Both the position numbers and the translations under genes were made by a program. Shown piece by piece: positions 32,394 through 41,199 of a DNA stretch of 64,000 nt; position 1 is the first letter of the stretch, and every line of letters begins with the position of its first letter. Source of the DNA: Allobosea sp. UNC402CLCol (lineage in GTDB: Bacteria; Pseudomonadota; Alphaproteobacteria; Rhizobiales; Beijerinckiaceae); NCBI RefSeq assembly GCF_000745475.1, contig NZ_KN050692.1, forward strand, positions 451,955 to 515,954, read 5' to 3'. The notes beneath the pieces are model-generated. The model was not told the DNA's origin. It ran no database searches and was given only the letters and a program-made list of their open reading frames with translations.

Positions 32394-34217
32394 ATGGGCC
32401 GGCAGGGCGACGACCGATCGAAGGAAGCGGCTGGCGCGTCCGGGACGCCGACCCCGGATCTCGATCAGTTCGCGCAGAATATGGGCCGTCTCTTCGAGGA
32501 GTACGGCAAGGTCACGGCCGCCTATCTGAAACCGCTCGAACGCGGGCAGGCCAAGACCGGGCAGGCCGACGAAGCCAGCGACATGGTCAAGACGCTGGGG
32601 CGGGTCGCCGAGCGCTGGGTGAACGACCCGGCGAAGATCATCGAGGCCCAGGCCTCGCTCACCGGCGAATTCTTCAACCTGTGGAGCGCGGCGCTGAAGC
32701 GGGCCGCCGGCGAGGAGGTCGCCCCCGTCGCCGAGCCGGACAAGCGCGACACCCGCTTCAAGGACCCGGACTGGTCGAACCATCCGACCTTCGACTTCAT
32801 CAAGCAGGCCTATCTCATCGGCTCGCGCTGGGCCGAGACCATGGTCGACAAGGCCGATGATCTCGACCCGCATACGCGCAACAAAGCTCGCTTCTACATC
32901 AAGCAGATCGCCAGCGCCCTCTCGCCCACCAATTTCGTCGCGACCAACCCCGAACTGCTGCGCGAAACCCTGGAACAGAACGGCGAGAACCTGGTGCGCG
33001 GCATGAAGATGCTCGCCGAGGATGTCGAGGCCGGCGGCGGCGAATTGAAGATCCGCCAGTCGGACGCCCAGTCCTTCGCGGTCGGCGTCAACATCGCGAC
33101 GACGCCGGGCAAGGTGATCTTCCGCAACGAGATCATGGAGCTGATCCAGTACGCGCCGGCGACGCCGCAGGTGCTGAAGCGGCCGCTGCTGATCGTGCCG
33201 CCCTGGATCAACAAGTTCTACATCCTCGACCTCAATGCCGAGAAGAGCTTCATCCGCTGGTGCGTCGCGCAGGGGCTCACGGTCTTCTGCATCTCCTGGG
33301 TCAACCCGGATGCGCGCCATGCCGGCAAGGATTTCGAGAGCTATATGCGCGAGGGCATCTTCGCGGCGCTCGACGCCGTCGAGGAGGCGACGGGCGAAAA
33401 GAAGGTCTCGGCGATCGGCTATTGCGTCGGCGGCACGCTGCTCGGCGTGACGCTGGCCTATATGGCCGCGATCGGCGACAAGCGCATCGAGAGCGCGACC
33501 TTCTTCACCACCCAGGTCGATTTCTCGAAGGCCGGAGAGCTCTCCGTCTTCGTCGACGAGGAGCAGATCCGCGCCATCGAGGAGCAGATGGCGAAGACCG
33601 GTTTTCTCGACGGCTCGCGCATGTCGGGCGCGTTCAACATGCTCAGGCCCAACGACCTGATCTGGTCCTACGCCGTCAACAACTACCTGAAGGGCAAGGC
33701 GCCCGCCCCCTTCGACCTGCTCTACTGGAATGCGGATTCGACGCGGATGCCGGCGGCGAACCACTCCTTCTATCTGCGCAACTGCTATCTCGACAACAAG
33801 CTCTCCCGGGGCGAGATGGTCATCGGCGGCAAGATGCTCGACCTGAAGGCCGTGAAGATCCCGGTCTACAATCTCGCGACGCGCGAGGACCACATCGCGC
33901 CTGCCCCTTCCGTCTTCATCGGCTCGCAATGCTTCGGCGGCCCGGTGGAGCACGTCGTCGCAGGCTCCGGCCATATCGCCGGCGTGGTCAACCCACCCGC
34001 CAAGGTGAAGTACCAGTACTGGACCGGCGGCCCGGTGAAGGGCTCCTATGAGAGCTGGATGGACAAGGCGCAGGAGCATCCCGGCTCCTGGTGGCCGCAT
34101 TGGTTCGCCTGGCTGGAAGCGCAGGCGCCGAAGACGATCGCCGCGCGCGAGCCCGGCGGCGGCAAGCTCAAGGCGCTGGCGGACGCGCCGGGGACCTATG
34201 TGAAGGTCAAGGTCTAG
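32394..34217 (+). CDS. phaC: Class I poly(3-hydroxyalkanoate) synthase
   Basis: 607 residues. Lipase-like box GYCVGG with the nucleophilic Cys near residue 344, catalytic Asp in ATREDHIAP (about 500) and His in GSGHIAG (about 526). PPWINKFYILDLNAEKSFIRW and ISWVNPDARHAGKDF are PhaC signatures. It polymerises 3-hydroxyacyl-CoA to PHA on granules. The start has GGGGGAAA 9 bases ahead. No phaA, phaB or phasin gene is adjacent. phaC is the last conserved gene before the accessory patch starting at about 34.2 kb. Confidence 0.96.
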   Translation: MGRQGDDRSKEAAGASGTPTPDLDQFAQNMGRLFEEYGKVTAAYLKPLERGQAKTGQADEASDMVKTLGRVAERWVNDPAKIIEAQASLTGEFFNLWSAALKRAAGEEVAPVAEPDKRDTRFKDPDWSNHPTFDFIKQAYLIGSRWAETMVDKADDLDPHTRNKARFYIKQIASALSPTNFVATNPELLRETLEQNGENLVRGMKMLAEDVEAGGGELKIRQSDAQSFAVGVNIATTPGKVIFRNEIMELIQYAPATPQVLKRPLLIVPPWINKFYILDLNAEKSFIRWCVAQGLTVFCISWVNPDARHAGKDFESYMREGIFAALDAVEEATGEKKVSAIGYCVGGTLLGVTLAYMAAIGDKRIESATFFTTQVDFSKAGELSVFVDEEQIRAIEEQMAKTGFLDGSRMSGAFNMLRPNDLIWSYAVNNYLKGKAPAPFDLLYWNADSTRMPAANHSFYLRNCYLDNKLSRGEMVIGGKMLDLKAVKIPVYNLATREDHIAPAPSVFIGSQCFGGPVEHVVAGSGHIAGVVNPPAKVKYQYWTGGPVKGSYESWMDKAQEHPGSWWPHWFAWLEAQAPKTIAAREPGGGKLKALADAPGTYVKVKV

Positions 34218-34339
34218 CCTCCCCTCCTCGGGCTCGCGATGGGAAGCAGGCAGAGGCTCGGCGCAAAGGTCTTCGCCCGCCCGCGTCGCCGCGTTCGGTG
34301 GTGGTGAGGGGCAGCGGAGCGCCGCGAGGCGCGGTTGGG

Positions 34340-34690
34340 TGTAAGGCCGCTTCCATTGAGCCAGGATGCGGCGCGGAGGGATTGAGCCACCCTCCGCATG
34401 CCCCGTGGTGCTCCGCTTATCGGCGTTCTTAAGTCTCCGGGCCGCGCTTATATGGCTTTGCGGGTCGGGAAAGGCGAACTCGGACGCCAGTTCCCCTCAT
34501 CGGGTTGTCGCGTCCTTGCTCGCACCATCCGTTGCCAGCGAGCTCCTCGCACAGGGGCCGTAGTACCCCCAGGGCGGTGCCCCGAAGCCTCCCGGGAGCG
34601 GATCGTGACTCCACCCGCAGGCGCCGACCTCATCCCGCCACTGGCATACCTCCGGATGGCTGCCCCTCGGGGATGAGGTGGCCCGAGGAT
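34340..34690. other. Structured non-coding stretch, possible RNA or relic
   Basis: Between phaC and the next gene (34218-34800) no coding frame is convincing, but hairpins are dense. They include GCGGAGGG/CCCTCCGC (34373-34397), GGGAA/TTCCC enclosing GGCG/CGCC (34467-34495), GCTCGC/GCGAGC (34518-34543), and ACCTCATCCC/GGGATGAGGT (34627-34679). No tmRNA tag, RNase P or SRP core was recognised. It may be a small RNA or a decayed element. Confidence 0.3.
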
Positions 34691-34800
34691 AAGCCGGACG
34701 GAAAGCGCGGGGATAAGTCGGGGCTGGTTCGTCTACTTTCGACCCATTGCGGAACTTCGCAGCGAATAGCTACTCACCGAACGCGGCGGTCTAGATCGGT

Positions 34801-35250
34801 CTATCGGTCAGATGAGCTGCCAACGACCAGCCCAAGCTCGGGCAGGACAAACATTCCGCGTAGACTGCCTGACCATTGATAGAAGCTTCCCGGCCTTTTC
34901 AGAGCTTCAGGTATCCCGCGCGGCCAAGCCCACGAATGCTCCCGACCGCAATACAGGTTCAGCGGTAATCCATCCGAAAAGAACGACGTGGGGACAGGCG
35001 TCTCCTTCCAATCGCCGTCGAAATAAGAACGGGTCGCTTGATTGGCCGGGTCGTCAATGTCGGTGAAGAAGCCGATGCCTTGAGATTTGATCGCCGCGAC
35101 AGCCTGATCACTCAAACTAAACGCAAATGCTCCTTGGTGGCTGAGAAAGCGCGAGCAGCTTCCGTTAGCGTAGAACCAGCCCGTTCGAATTTTTTGAGGC
35201 ACGCTTCCTCTTTGAAGGCTGCGGTTCACCAATGTGTCAACCGCTGACAC
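34801..35250 (-). CDS. Hypothetical protein, probably membrane-anchored
   Basis: At least 149 residues from a GTG at 35250. The frame stays open upstream to 35319 and encodes a hydrophobic segment (WTILGLALVAGVSAVDTLVN) that spans this GTG. The real start may therefore lie upstream: a CTG at 35304 sits behind GGGGGA and would give a natural N-terminal anchor. No ATG exists in that part. The soluble part has SFFSDGLPLNLYCGREHSW and a C-terminal GMFVLPELGLVVG. No family recognised. Lower GC than the neighbours, as is the whole 34.2-37.3 kb patch. Confidence 0.55.
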   Translation of the reverse strand: MSAVDTLVNRSLQRGSVPQKIRTGWFYANGSCSRFLSHQGAFAFSLSDQAVAAIKSQGIGFFTDIDDPANQATRSYFDGDWKETPVPTSFFSDGLPLNLYCGREHSWAWPRGIPEALKRPGSFYQWSGSLRGMFVLPELGLVVGSSSDR

Positions 35251-35460
35251 CCCGGCAACGAGCGCAAGTCCGAGAATCGTCCATTTAGTAAGAGCGCGAG
35301 GCAGAACGTCCCCCGACGGATGGAGCTAGTACGTGCAGCTTAGGGGCTTCACCAGCGTCGGCAAACGACCCGTTGCAGACATCACCGACCGCCATCGCTT
35401 AATCGATCCGATACGCAAATCGGCTATCCAAGCGCCACGAAATCGCTTGGACCATTGGCC

Positions 35461-35850
35461 GTGCTTCTCCGTGCCCTGATCGCCATTGGTGCTTCCCTGG
35501 TAGTGCTTGGCCTCGCAGAATTCGTTGCAGAGAGGCTATCAGGCGAACGAATCCTCATCCTGATCGGCTACACACTGGCCCTCATCCTGATCCTATTTCC
35601 ATTGTCATGGGCGGTGAGCCGTGTCGGAAATCGAGGGCCTCGGAGCCTCTTGCGGAGGAGCTTGGCGAAATTCGGATTGACCGCTGTCGCCGTAGCCCTC
35701 GCCTATGCCACCGTCCAATTTGCTCCAACTTGGCTTGTTGAAAAGCTGGACCGGCACGGGCATCGCCAGTTGGCCCCCGCACCTGCGGCCGTGCCGAATT
35801 TGGCACCATTGCCGGAGTACCCAAGTGGCGAACTAACATTCAGCAAGTGA
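35461..35850 (+). CDS. Hypothetical membrane protein
   Basis: About 129 residues with three hydrophobic helices: LLRALIAIGASLVVLGLAEF, ILILIGYTLALILILFPLSW, and FGLTAVAVALAYATVQFAP. They are followed by a Pro/Ala-rich tail. The only starts are a TTG at 35455 and a GTG at 35461, neither with a good ribosome site, so the start is tentative. No family recognised. Confidence 0.5.
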   Translation: MLLRALIAIGASLVVLGLAEFVAERLSGERILILIGYTLALILILFPLSWAVSRVGNRGPRSLLRRSLAKFGLTAVAVALAYATVQFAPTWLVEKLDRHGHRQLAPAPAAVPNLAPLPEYPSGELTFSK

Positions 35851-35966
35851 CCGCTTCCGACCCATAGCTGCCATCAAAGCCGGCACCTCACTTGTCCCTT
35901 CGTCGAGTTGACTTGTCGGGAGGGTAACCCAAAGTTGCCCCAAGCAAAGATGCTGGGGGGGCTTCC

Positions 35967-36404
35967 ATGCTTAAGGCCGCGATCGCCGCGTTATTCGTCA
36001 TAACCGCAACGGCTGCTTCCGCGCAGAATTACCCGCGACCCGTCGAGCGCGGTGCGCATTGCAGATGCGCCCGAATGCTTTTTGGGATTCAATCAGTCAA
36101 CGGATATTGCCACTGGGACAACCGTCTCGCCGACGCCATCAACGACTGCGCCGCGCGGCAAGAGCGGGTGGTGCAAAGCCCGGTGCGAGCGAATGGCGCT
36201 GGCAGCATTCCCTATCGTATCGGTCTCGGTCTAGCCGCGCAGCGCGGCATCTACGGCGCCAGCGGCGGCTGCTTCGCTCGGGTCTTCGAGGCCTCCGCTT
36301 CTCAGCAGCCTTCCCCCGGTCCTCGAATCCGATACGGCATTCCCGGTCGGGACATGCCGGCATTTTCCCGAGAGCTGCAGCGGCGCTGTGGGATTTTGCA
36401 GTAG
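35967..36404 (+). CDS. Hypothetical secreted protein
   Basis: 145 residues. The N-terminus MLKAAIAALFVITATAASAQ is a good Sec signal peptide ending in AxA. The mature part has six Cys, which may form disulfides (CRCARMLFG, GYCHWDN, NDCAAR, GGCFARV, RRCGILQ). A run GGGGGG lies before the ATG. Another frame of equal length overlaps it, but only this one has a signal peptide. Function unknown. Confidence 0.55.
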   Translation: MLKAAIAALFVITATAASAQNYPRPVERGAHCRCARMLFGIQSVNGYCHWDNRLADAINDCAARQERVVQSPVRANGAGSIPYRIGLGLAAQRGIYGASGGCFARVFEASASQQPSPGPRIRYGIPGRDMPAFSRELQRRCGILQ

Positions 36405-36514
36405 CGCCGACAAGGAGTCTCGAATGCCGCAGCCCGAACGGCATTACGCGACCCATTGCCAACCTCGAGAATGCCTGCTTCTGGGTTCTTCAGTAAAACA
36501 TCGGGTAGGCTGAC

Positions 36515-37258
36515 ATGCGTTCGACCGCCATTGCGCTTTCGCTCCTATGCATCGCGCAGGCAGCAAATGCGCAATCGGGCCGGCGCCAGATCGATGTCCC
36601 CTCGCTGAACGAACCCGTCATCATCGAGAGCTACGAGAGCTGCGACAGACCGTCGTGCCCAGCAGCCTTGATACTGAGCGGAAGCAAAGGCTTCAAAGCC
36701 AAAGCTTACAGCGAGATCATCCGGAAATTTAACGCGGCAGACTTAAATGTCTACCTCGTCCACTTCCTTTCGCAGGCTGATATCGACATGATTGCCAAAG
36801 CGGAAAACGCCCACGCACGCCTGGCTTACTACGCAAAGCGCTTGCCGGACTGGATTTTCGCCGTTAGAGGAGTGATCGCTCATCTTAAAGCAAAACCCAA
36901 TCGCGTACCAATCGGCGTCCTTGGCATCTCCCTAGGCGCGCAGGTTGCTTCGGCTGCGTCGGTCGGACGTGATGATATCGGCGCTCTCGTCCTAATCGAT
37001 GGCGCCCTCCCGAGCGACCATCCTCGGCCCGTCTCTTCGTTGCCGCCTCTCCTTCTCATCTGGGGAAGCGCCGATCAGGTATTCCCCTTGCCGGTCGGTC
37101 GCGACATGCAACGGTCGGCACAACGCCTTGGCGGCTTTGCTGCACTCAGTGTCTATGAGAATGGAGCACATGACTTCTTCCTGAAACCAGGAACGAAAAA
37201 CGCCGATGCGGCGACGAGAGACGCCATCGACTTTTTAAATTCGCGCCTGTCCCGCTGA
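36515..37258 (+). CDS. Secreted alpha/beta hydrolase, dienelactone-hydrolase-like
   Basis: 247 residues. Signal peptide (MRSTAIALSLLCIAQAANAQ). The hydrolase fold is indicated by ALILSGSKGFKAKAY, nucleophile elbow GISLGAQVA (Ser), Asp in WGSADQVFP and His in ENGAHDFF. The composition is less GC-rich than average here. Cys pair CDRPSC soon after the signal. It is the best-supported gene of the accessory patch; substrate unknown. Confidence 0.8.
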   Translation: MRSTAIALSLLCIAQAANAQSGRRQIDVPSLNEPVIIESYESCDRPSCPAALILSGSKGFKAKAYSEIIRKFNAADLNVYLVHFLSQADIDMIAKAENAHARLAYYAKRLPDWIFAVRGVIAHLKAKPNRVPIGVLGISLGAQVASAASVGRDDIGALVLIDGALPSDHPRPVSSLPPLLLIWGSADQVFPLPVGRDMQRSAQRLGGFAALSVYENGAHDFFLKPGTKNADAATRDAIDFLNSRLSR

Positions 37259-37375
37259 TAATCGGCCCGCAGTATCCACTTCCGGCGTCCGCTTTTAGGT
37301 ATAGAGCTAACGACCGCTCCCCTCCCATCGCCGACATGCCTGCCACGCGATGAGCTTGTCGCGGCCTCACAGCAA

Positions 37376-37399
37376 AAAGCCGGCCCGAAGGCCGGCTTT
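37376..37399 (-). terminator. Intrinsic terminator after fadL-like gene
   Basis: Perfect 10-bp stem AAAGCCGGCC/GGCCGGCTTT with loop CGAA, followed on the reverse strand by a T run (37374-37378). It lies 24 bases after the stop of the leftward porin gene. Confidence 0.92.
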
Positions 37400-37422
37400 G
37401 CAAAGCTCGCGCGTGCGGCTGC

Positions 37423-38745
37423 TCAGTACTTGCGGACGACCGGATGGACCGGGAGCGTCTGGGCCGGGTCGTCCCAGCGATAGGTCAGGCCGACCGAGGC
37501 GATGTTGATGTAGGGCTTGGCATCGCCCGAGAAGAGCACCGCGCTCTGCTGCGGGTGGAAGCCGGTGTAGTTCACCTTGGCCTTCTTCACGTCGATGAAG
37601 GTGTAACCGAGGTCGAGCTTCAGCTTCTCCGTGACCTGGTAGCTCAAGCCCGCGGAGAGCCAGAGCCGGTCGTTGTCGGCGATGAAGATCGTGCGGTTGC
37701 GGTCGTTGACCGCCGAGAGTTCGTAGCCGACACCGGCCCGCAGCGTCAGCGCGTTGTTGTACTTGTATTCCGCGCCGAGCGAGAAATACCAGGCGTCGTC
37801 ATACTGGAAGTTCAGGCTGGTGATCGGAACGCTGCCGGTCTTGCTGACGATCGGGATGTTGCGGAAGCGGCTCCAGTTCGTCCACTCGACGCCGGCATGG
37901 ACCTGCCACTGGTCGTTGATGACCTGCGAGACACCGAACACCACCGAGTCAGGCAGGTTGAGGTTGGCCTTGACCGGGATGACGCCCGCAGTCGGCGCCC
38001 GGAAGGTGCCTTCCAGCGTCTGGCGCACTTCCGAGCGGTAGGCCAGACCGATCGTCGTGCCCTGGAGCGGGGTCAGCGTCACACCGAAGCGGTAGCCGAA
38101 ATCGATCGTGTTGCCTTCGATGATCACCGGTGCGGCGCTCGGGCCGATGCCCCCAGCCTGCTTCAGCGAGGCGTTGAAATACTGGACCTGCAGCGCCGCG
38201 CCGATCGCGAGCCAGTCATTGACCTGATAGCCGATCGTCGGCGAGACGTTGATGGTCTGCACCTTGGCGGAGCGGCCATAGATCTGCGCGGCATTGACCT
38301 GATGGTCGGGCTTCGAACGCAGGCCGTAGGGCGCGCCGGTGGTCACGCCGATCCACAGCCTGTCGGTGAGCTGCCAGGACGAATAGGAGGCGGGGATGAA
38401 GGCGCCGTCGCCGCCGAGATTGCCGGTGCCGTTCTGGATCGGGCTCAGCGGGAAGCCGGGCAGCGCCAGCCGCGTCGAGGTATTGGGGTCGTAGGCGGCG
38501 TTGGCGTTGAGATAGGTGAAGTTCCAGTTGCTGTTGCGGCCCGGGAACATGGTGATGGTCGCCGGGTTCCAGGCCATCGCAGCCATGCCGATGCCGCCCG
38601 AGGCCGCGCCGGCATAGGCCATGCCGAGGCCTTCGGCGCCCTGGCCGCTGCGGATCGCGAAGGAACTGGCGGAGGCCGCGCCCGCGGCCAGAAGAGCGGT
38701 CAGTGAAACCGAAGTGGCAGCGAGAGTGCGAGCAAGGCCCTTCAT
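37423..38745 (-). CDS. OmpP1/FadL/TodX-type outer-membrane porin
   Basis: 440 residues. Signal peptide with cleavage near ASA-SSFAIRSG; the first mature part SGQGAEGLGMAYAGAA and NPATITMFPG is the FadL family pattern, followed by alternating amphipathic strands and a C-terminal beta signature (LTYRWDD). Such porins carry hydrophobic molecules, including fatty acids and aromatics, across the outer membrane. ATG at 38745 is chosen; 38754 is also possible (three residues longer). Next to the FAH-family gene and in a window with aromatic catabolism genes, an aromatic or fatty acid substrate is plausible. Confidence 0.9.
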   Translation of the reverse strand: MKGLARTLAATSVSLTALLAAGAASASSFAIRSGQGAEGLGMAYAGAASGGIGMAAMAWNPATITMFPGRNSNWNFTYLNANAAYDPNTSTRLALPGFPLSPIQNGTGNLGGDGAFIPASYSSWQLTDRLWIGVTTGAPYGLRSKPDHQVNAAQIYGRSAKVQTINVSPTIGYQVNDWLAIGAALQVQYFNASLKQAGGIGPSAAPVIIEGNTIDFGYRFGVTLTPLQGTTIGLAYRSEVRQTLEGTFRAPTAGVIPVKANLNLPDSVVFGVSQVINDQWQVHAGVEWTNWSRFRNIPIVSKTGSVPITSLNFQYDDAWYFSLGAEYKYNNALTLRAGVGYELSAVNDRNRTIFIADNDRLWLSAGLSYQVTEKLKLDLGYTFIDVKKAKVNYTGFHPQQSAVLFSGDAKPYINIASVGLTYRWDDPAQTLPVHPVVRKY

Positions 38746-39170
38746 CGAATCCATCCCGTTTGTCGTTGTCCGAGGCGCTGCGGCCTCCCCTGATTCTGAG
38801 CATGACCCGAGCCGCCTGAGGCCGCAATCCCGCCGCGAACACCCCAAAACGGCCGCCTTGCCACCGCATTCGGCAGTGCAATCCGCAAAAAACGCTCAAA
38901 AAGGCCATTTTTGAAGGGGGCGAACCGGCTTCCGCCGAAAAAGGATCGTTCACATGCGAACTATTGCGGATTTTTGACGCCTTCGGTCCCCGGGCCCGCC
39001 ACTGGGGCTCGCCGTAGCGTCATGTCGCTTTGCCCGCTCACGTTGCATTCGGGCAACAATTTTCCGGCCCTTGCGACGCAGGATCGCCATGCGCGATGAT
39101 GGACTTGTCAGCAAGCGGCGCATTCGGTCAGATCGCGCGCCATTTATATCGTTTGAATTGGGGAAATGCC
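38746..39170. other. Divergent intergenic region between porin and FAH-family gene
   Basis: 425 bases without a credible gene. Contains CAAAAAGGCCATTTTTG (38897-38913), a near-palindrome that could be an operator, and an AT-rich stretch CATTTATATCGTTTGAATTG (39141-39160) just before the right-hand start that may be a promoter. No further structure seen. Confidence 0.35.
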
Positions 39171-40019
39171 TTGAAACTCCTTCGTTACGGTGCGCCCGGC
39201 CAGGAAAAGCCGGCCCTTCTCGACGCGAAGGGCGGGTTGCGCGACCTGTCCGGCGTCATTCCCGATCTCGCCGGCAAGGCGTTGACCTCGGCCTCGCTGG
39301 CCAAGATCAAGGCGCTCTCGCCGGAATCGCTGCCGCTTGTTTCGGGCTCGCCGCGGATCGGCGCCTGCGTCGGCGATGTGCACAACTTCATCGCCGTCGG
39401 CCTGAACTTCGCCGACCACGCCGCCGAGACCGGCGCCGAGATCCCGAAGGAGCCGATCCTCTTCAACAAGGCGCCGAACTGCATCGTCGGCCCGAATGAC
39501 GACGTGATCATCCCGAAGGGCTCGACGAAGACCGACTGGGAGGTCGAGCTGGCGATCATCATCGGCGATGGCGGCTCCTACATCCCGGAAGACAAGGCGA
39601 TGGCGGCGATCGCGGGCTTCTGCGTCTGCAACGACGTCTCAGAGCGCGCCTTCCAGATCGAGCGCGGCGGCCAGTGGGCCAAGGGCAAGGGCTGCCCGAC
39701 CTTCGGCCCGCTCGGCCCCTGGCTGGTGACGACGGACGAGGTCAAGGACATCCAGAATCTCGGCATGTGGCTCGAGGTCAATGGCGAGCGCGTCCAGAAC
39801 GGCTCGACCAAGACGATGATCTTCGGCGCCGCCTATCTCGTCCACTACATCAGCCAGTTCATGCGTCTCGATGCGGGTGACGTCATCACCACCGGCACTC
39901 CTCCGGGCGTCGGCCTCGGCTTCAAGCCGCCGCGCTTCCTCAAGGGCGGCGAGGTCGTGACGCTCGGCATCGAGGGCCTCGGCGAGCAGAAGCAGAACTT
40001 CGTCGCCTATAAGGGCTGA
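39171..40019 (+). CDS. Fumarylacetoacetate hydrolase family protein
   Basis: 282 residues. Begins at TTG 39171 (GGGGAAAT seven bases ahead, MKLLRYGAPGQEKPALLD), because the frame upstream reads into a promoter-like region. FAH catalytic core: IAVGLNFADHAAETGAE, PNDDVIIPKGSTKTDWEVELA with metal-binding acidic residues, VCNDVSERAFQIERGGQWAKGK, GDVITTGTPPGVG. Members hydrolyse C-C bonds or isomerise keto acids such as 2-hydroxyhepta-2,4-diene-1,7-dioate or ureidoglycolate. It likely takes part in aromatic catabolism but the substrate is not fixed. A strong terminator follows. Confidence 0.92.
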   Translation: MKLLRYGAPGQEKPALLDAKGGLRDLSGVIPDLAGKALTSASLAKIKALSPESLPLVSGSPRIGACVGDVHNFIAVGLNFADHAAETGAEIPKEPILFNKAPNCIVGPNDDVIIPKGSTKTDWEVELAIIIGDGGSYIPEDKAMAAIAGFCVCNDVSERAFQIERGGQWAKGKGCPTFGPLGPWLVTTDEVKDIQNLGMWLEVNGERVQNGSTKTMIFGAAYLVHYISQFMRLDAGDVITTGTPPGVGLGFKPPRFLKGGEVVTLGIEGLGEQKQNFVAYKG

Positions 40020-40041
40020 GCATCCGGCTCCGTGGAAACGG

Positions 40042-40068
40042 AAAGGGCCGCGCAAGCGGCCCTTTTTT
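40042..40068 (+). terminator. Intrinsic terminator after FAH-family gene
   Basis: Stem AAAGGGCCGC/GCGGCCCTTT with loop GCAA and a T tract, 23 bases after the stop codon. Confidence 0.94.
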
Positions 40069-40108
40069 CTTTGGTTCTCTGTCGCGGACTTATCGAAGGC
40101 GTCCCGCC

Positions 40109-41044
40109 TCAGCCCTCGGGCAGGCCGAGCATCAGGCGGATGTTCTGCACCGCCGCGCCCGAGGCACCCTTGCCGAGATTGTCGAGCCGCGCGACCAGCA
40201 CCGCCTGGCCGAGATCGTCCTGCCCGAACACCCTGAGCTCCAGCTTGTTGGTGTCGTTCAGCGCCTCGGGCTCGATCTTGCCGCCCATGCCATCCTGCCC
40301 GAGCACGCTGACATAGGTCGAGCCGGCATAGCGCTCGGCCAGCACATGGTGGAGGTCGCCCACGCTCGGCCGGCCGGGTAAGGTATCGAGATGCAGCGGC
40401 ACCGAAACCAGCATGCCCTGCCGGAAATTGCCGACTGAAGGCACGAAGATCGGCCGCCGCGTCAGCTTGGCATAGGCCTGCAATTCGGGCAGGTGCTTGT
40501 GGCGGAGCCCAAGGCCGTAGAGCTCGAAGGCCGGGGCGACGCCCGTCTCGAACTCCTCGATCATCGCCTTGCCGCCACCGGAATAGCCGGAGACGGCGTT
40601 CACCGCGATCGGATGATCATGCGCGATCAACCCGGCATCGACGAGCGGGCGCAGCAGCGCGATGGCGCCGGTTGGATAGCAGCCGGGATTGGCGACGCGG
40701 TTGGCGTTGGCGATCTTGCCGGCATGGCCCGGCTCGAGCTCGGCGAAACCGTAGACCCAGCCCGGCGCGATGCGATGGGCCGTCGCGGCATCGACGATCT
40801 TGGGCGCGTGGGATCCGAGTTCATCGGCCAGCGCGACCGATTCCTTCGCCGCCTCGTCCGGCAGGCAGAGCACGACGAGATCGACAGCCGCCATCATATC
40901 CTTGCGGGCGGCCGGATCCTTGCGCTTGTCCGGGTCGATGCTTTTGACCGCCACTTCCGGAACCGCCGCGAGGCGTTCGCGGATGCCGAGCCCGGTGGTG
41001 CCGGCTTCGCCGTCGATGAAGATGGATTTCAGATTGTGGCTCAT
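40109..41044 (-). CDS. argC: N-acetyl-gamma-glutamyl-phosphate reductase
   Basis: 311 residues, the short (type 2) AGPR. SIFIDGEAGTTGLGIRERL at the N-terminus, catalytic Cys in VANPGCYPTGAIALL (about residue 121), SGYSGGGKAMIEEF and His-containing HKHLPELQAYA. NADPH-dependent third step of arginine synthesis. ATG at 41044 is used; the upstream in-frame part overlaps the leader. A stem-loop with a T run lies 43-68 bases before the start on this strand, preceded by a short Arg-rich reading frame, suggesting attenuation. In many Rhizobiales argC follows rplM-rpsI; here those are 4.6 kb away. Confidence 0.95.
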   Translation of the reverse strand: MSHNLKSIFIDGEAGTTGLGIRERLAAVPEVAVKSIDPDKRKDPAARKDMMAAVDLVVLCLPDEAAKESVALADELGSHAPKIVDAATAHRIAPGWVYGFAELEPGHAGKIANANRVANPGCYPTGAIALLRPLVDAGLIAHDHPIAVNAVSGYSGGGKAMIEEFETGVAPAFELYGLGLRHKHLPELQAYAKLTRRPIFVPSVGNFRQGMLVSVPLHLDTLPGRPSVGDLHHVLAERYAGSTYVSVLGQDGMGGKIEPEALNDTNKLELRVFGQDDLGQAVLVARLDNLGKGASGAAVQNIRLMLGLPEG

Positions 41045-41086
41045 CGGGACCCCCGGTGGCTGGGCAGGCAAGCTGGCTAAAGGCAT

Positions 41087-41112
41087 AAAAAAACCGCGCT
41101 CGATGGCGCGGT
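41087..41112 (-). terminator. Intrinsic terminator in the argC leader (possible attenuator)
   Basis: On the reverse strand ACCGCGC-CATCGA-GCGCGGT followed by seven T. It stands between the nearest upstream sequence and argC, 43 bases before the ATG. No gene on this strand ends just upstream, so it is either a leader attenuator or a stray terminator. Confidence 0.7.
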
Positions 41113-41139
41113 CGCGGGCGTTCGGACTTCAGCCGAGCG

Positions 41140-41199
41140 TCATCGCGGGCGCGCCGGAGCGGCCTGATACGGGCGACGTCGGGTCACATGCGTGATCAT
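41140..41199 (-). CDS. Candidate Arg-rich leader peptide of argC
   Basis: 19 codons from ATG 41199 to TGA: MITHVTRRRPYQAAPARPR. Five Arg, three in a row (CGA CGT CGC), followed 28 bases later by the terminator at 41087-41112 and then argC. This is the layout of translation-controlled attenuation. No strong ribosome site is seen, and I know no published case for argC, so it stays a hypothesis. Confidence 0.35.
   Translation of the reverse strand: MITHVTRRRPYQAAPARPR

Noticed and set aside
34366..34676. Overlapping small frames (61-92 codons) after phaC, and a possible tmRNA
   Set aside because: Several frames overlap on both strands without features. No tag-peptide sequence such as ANDN and no tRNA-like domain was found, so tmRNA is not supported.
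36059..36496. 145-codon frame overlapping the secreted protein at 35967-36404
   Set aside because: Lacks a signal peptide and ribosome site; the frame at 35967 has both.
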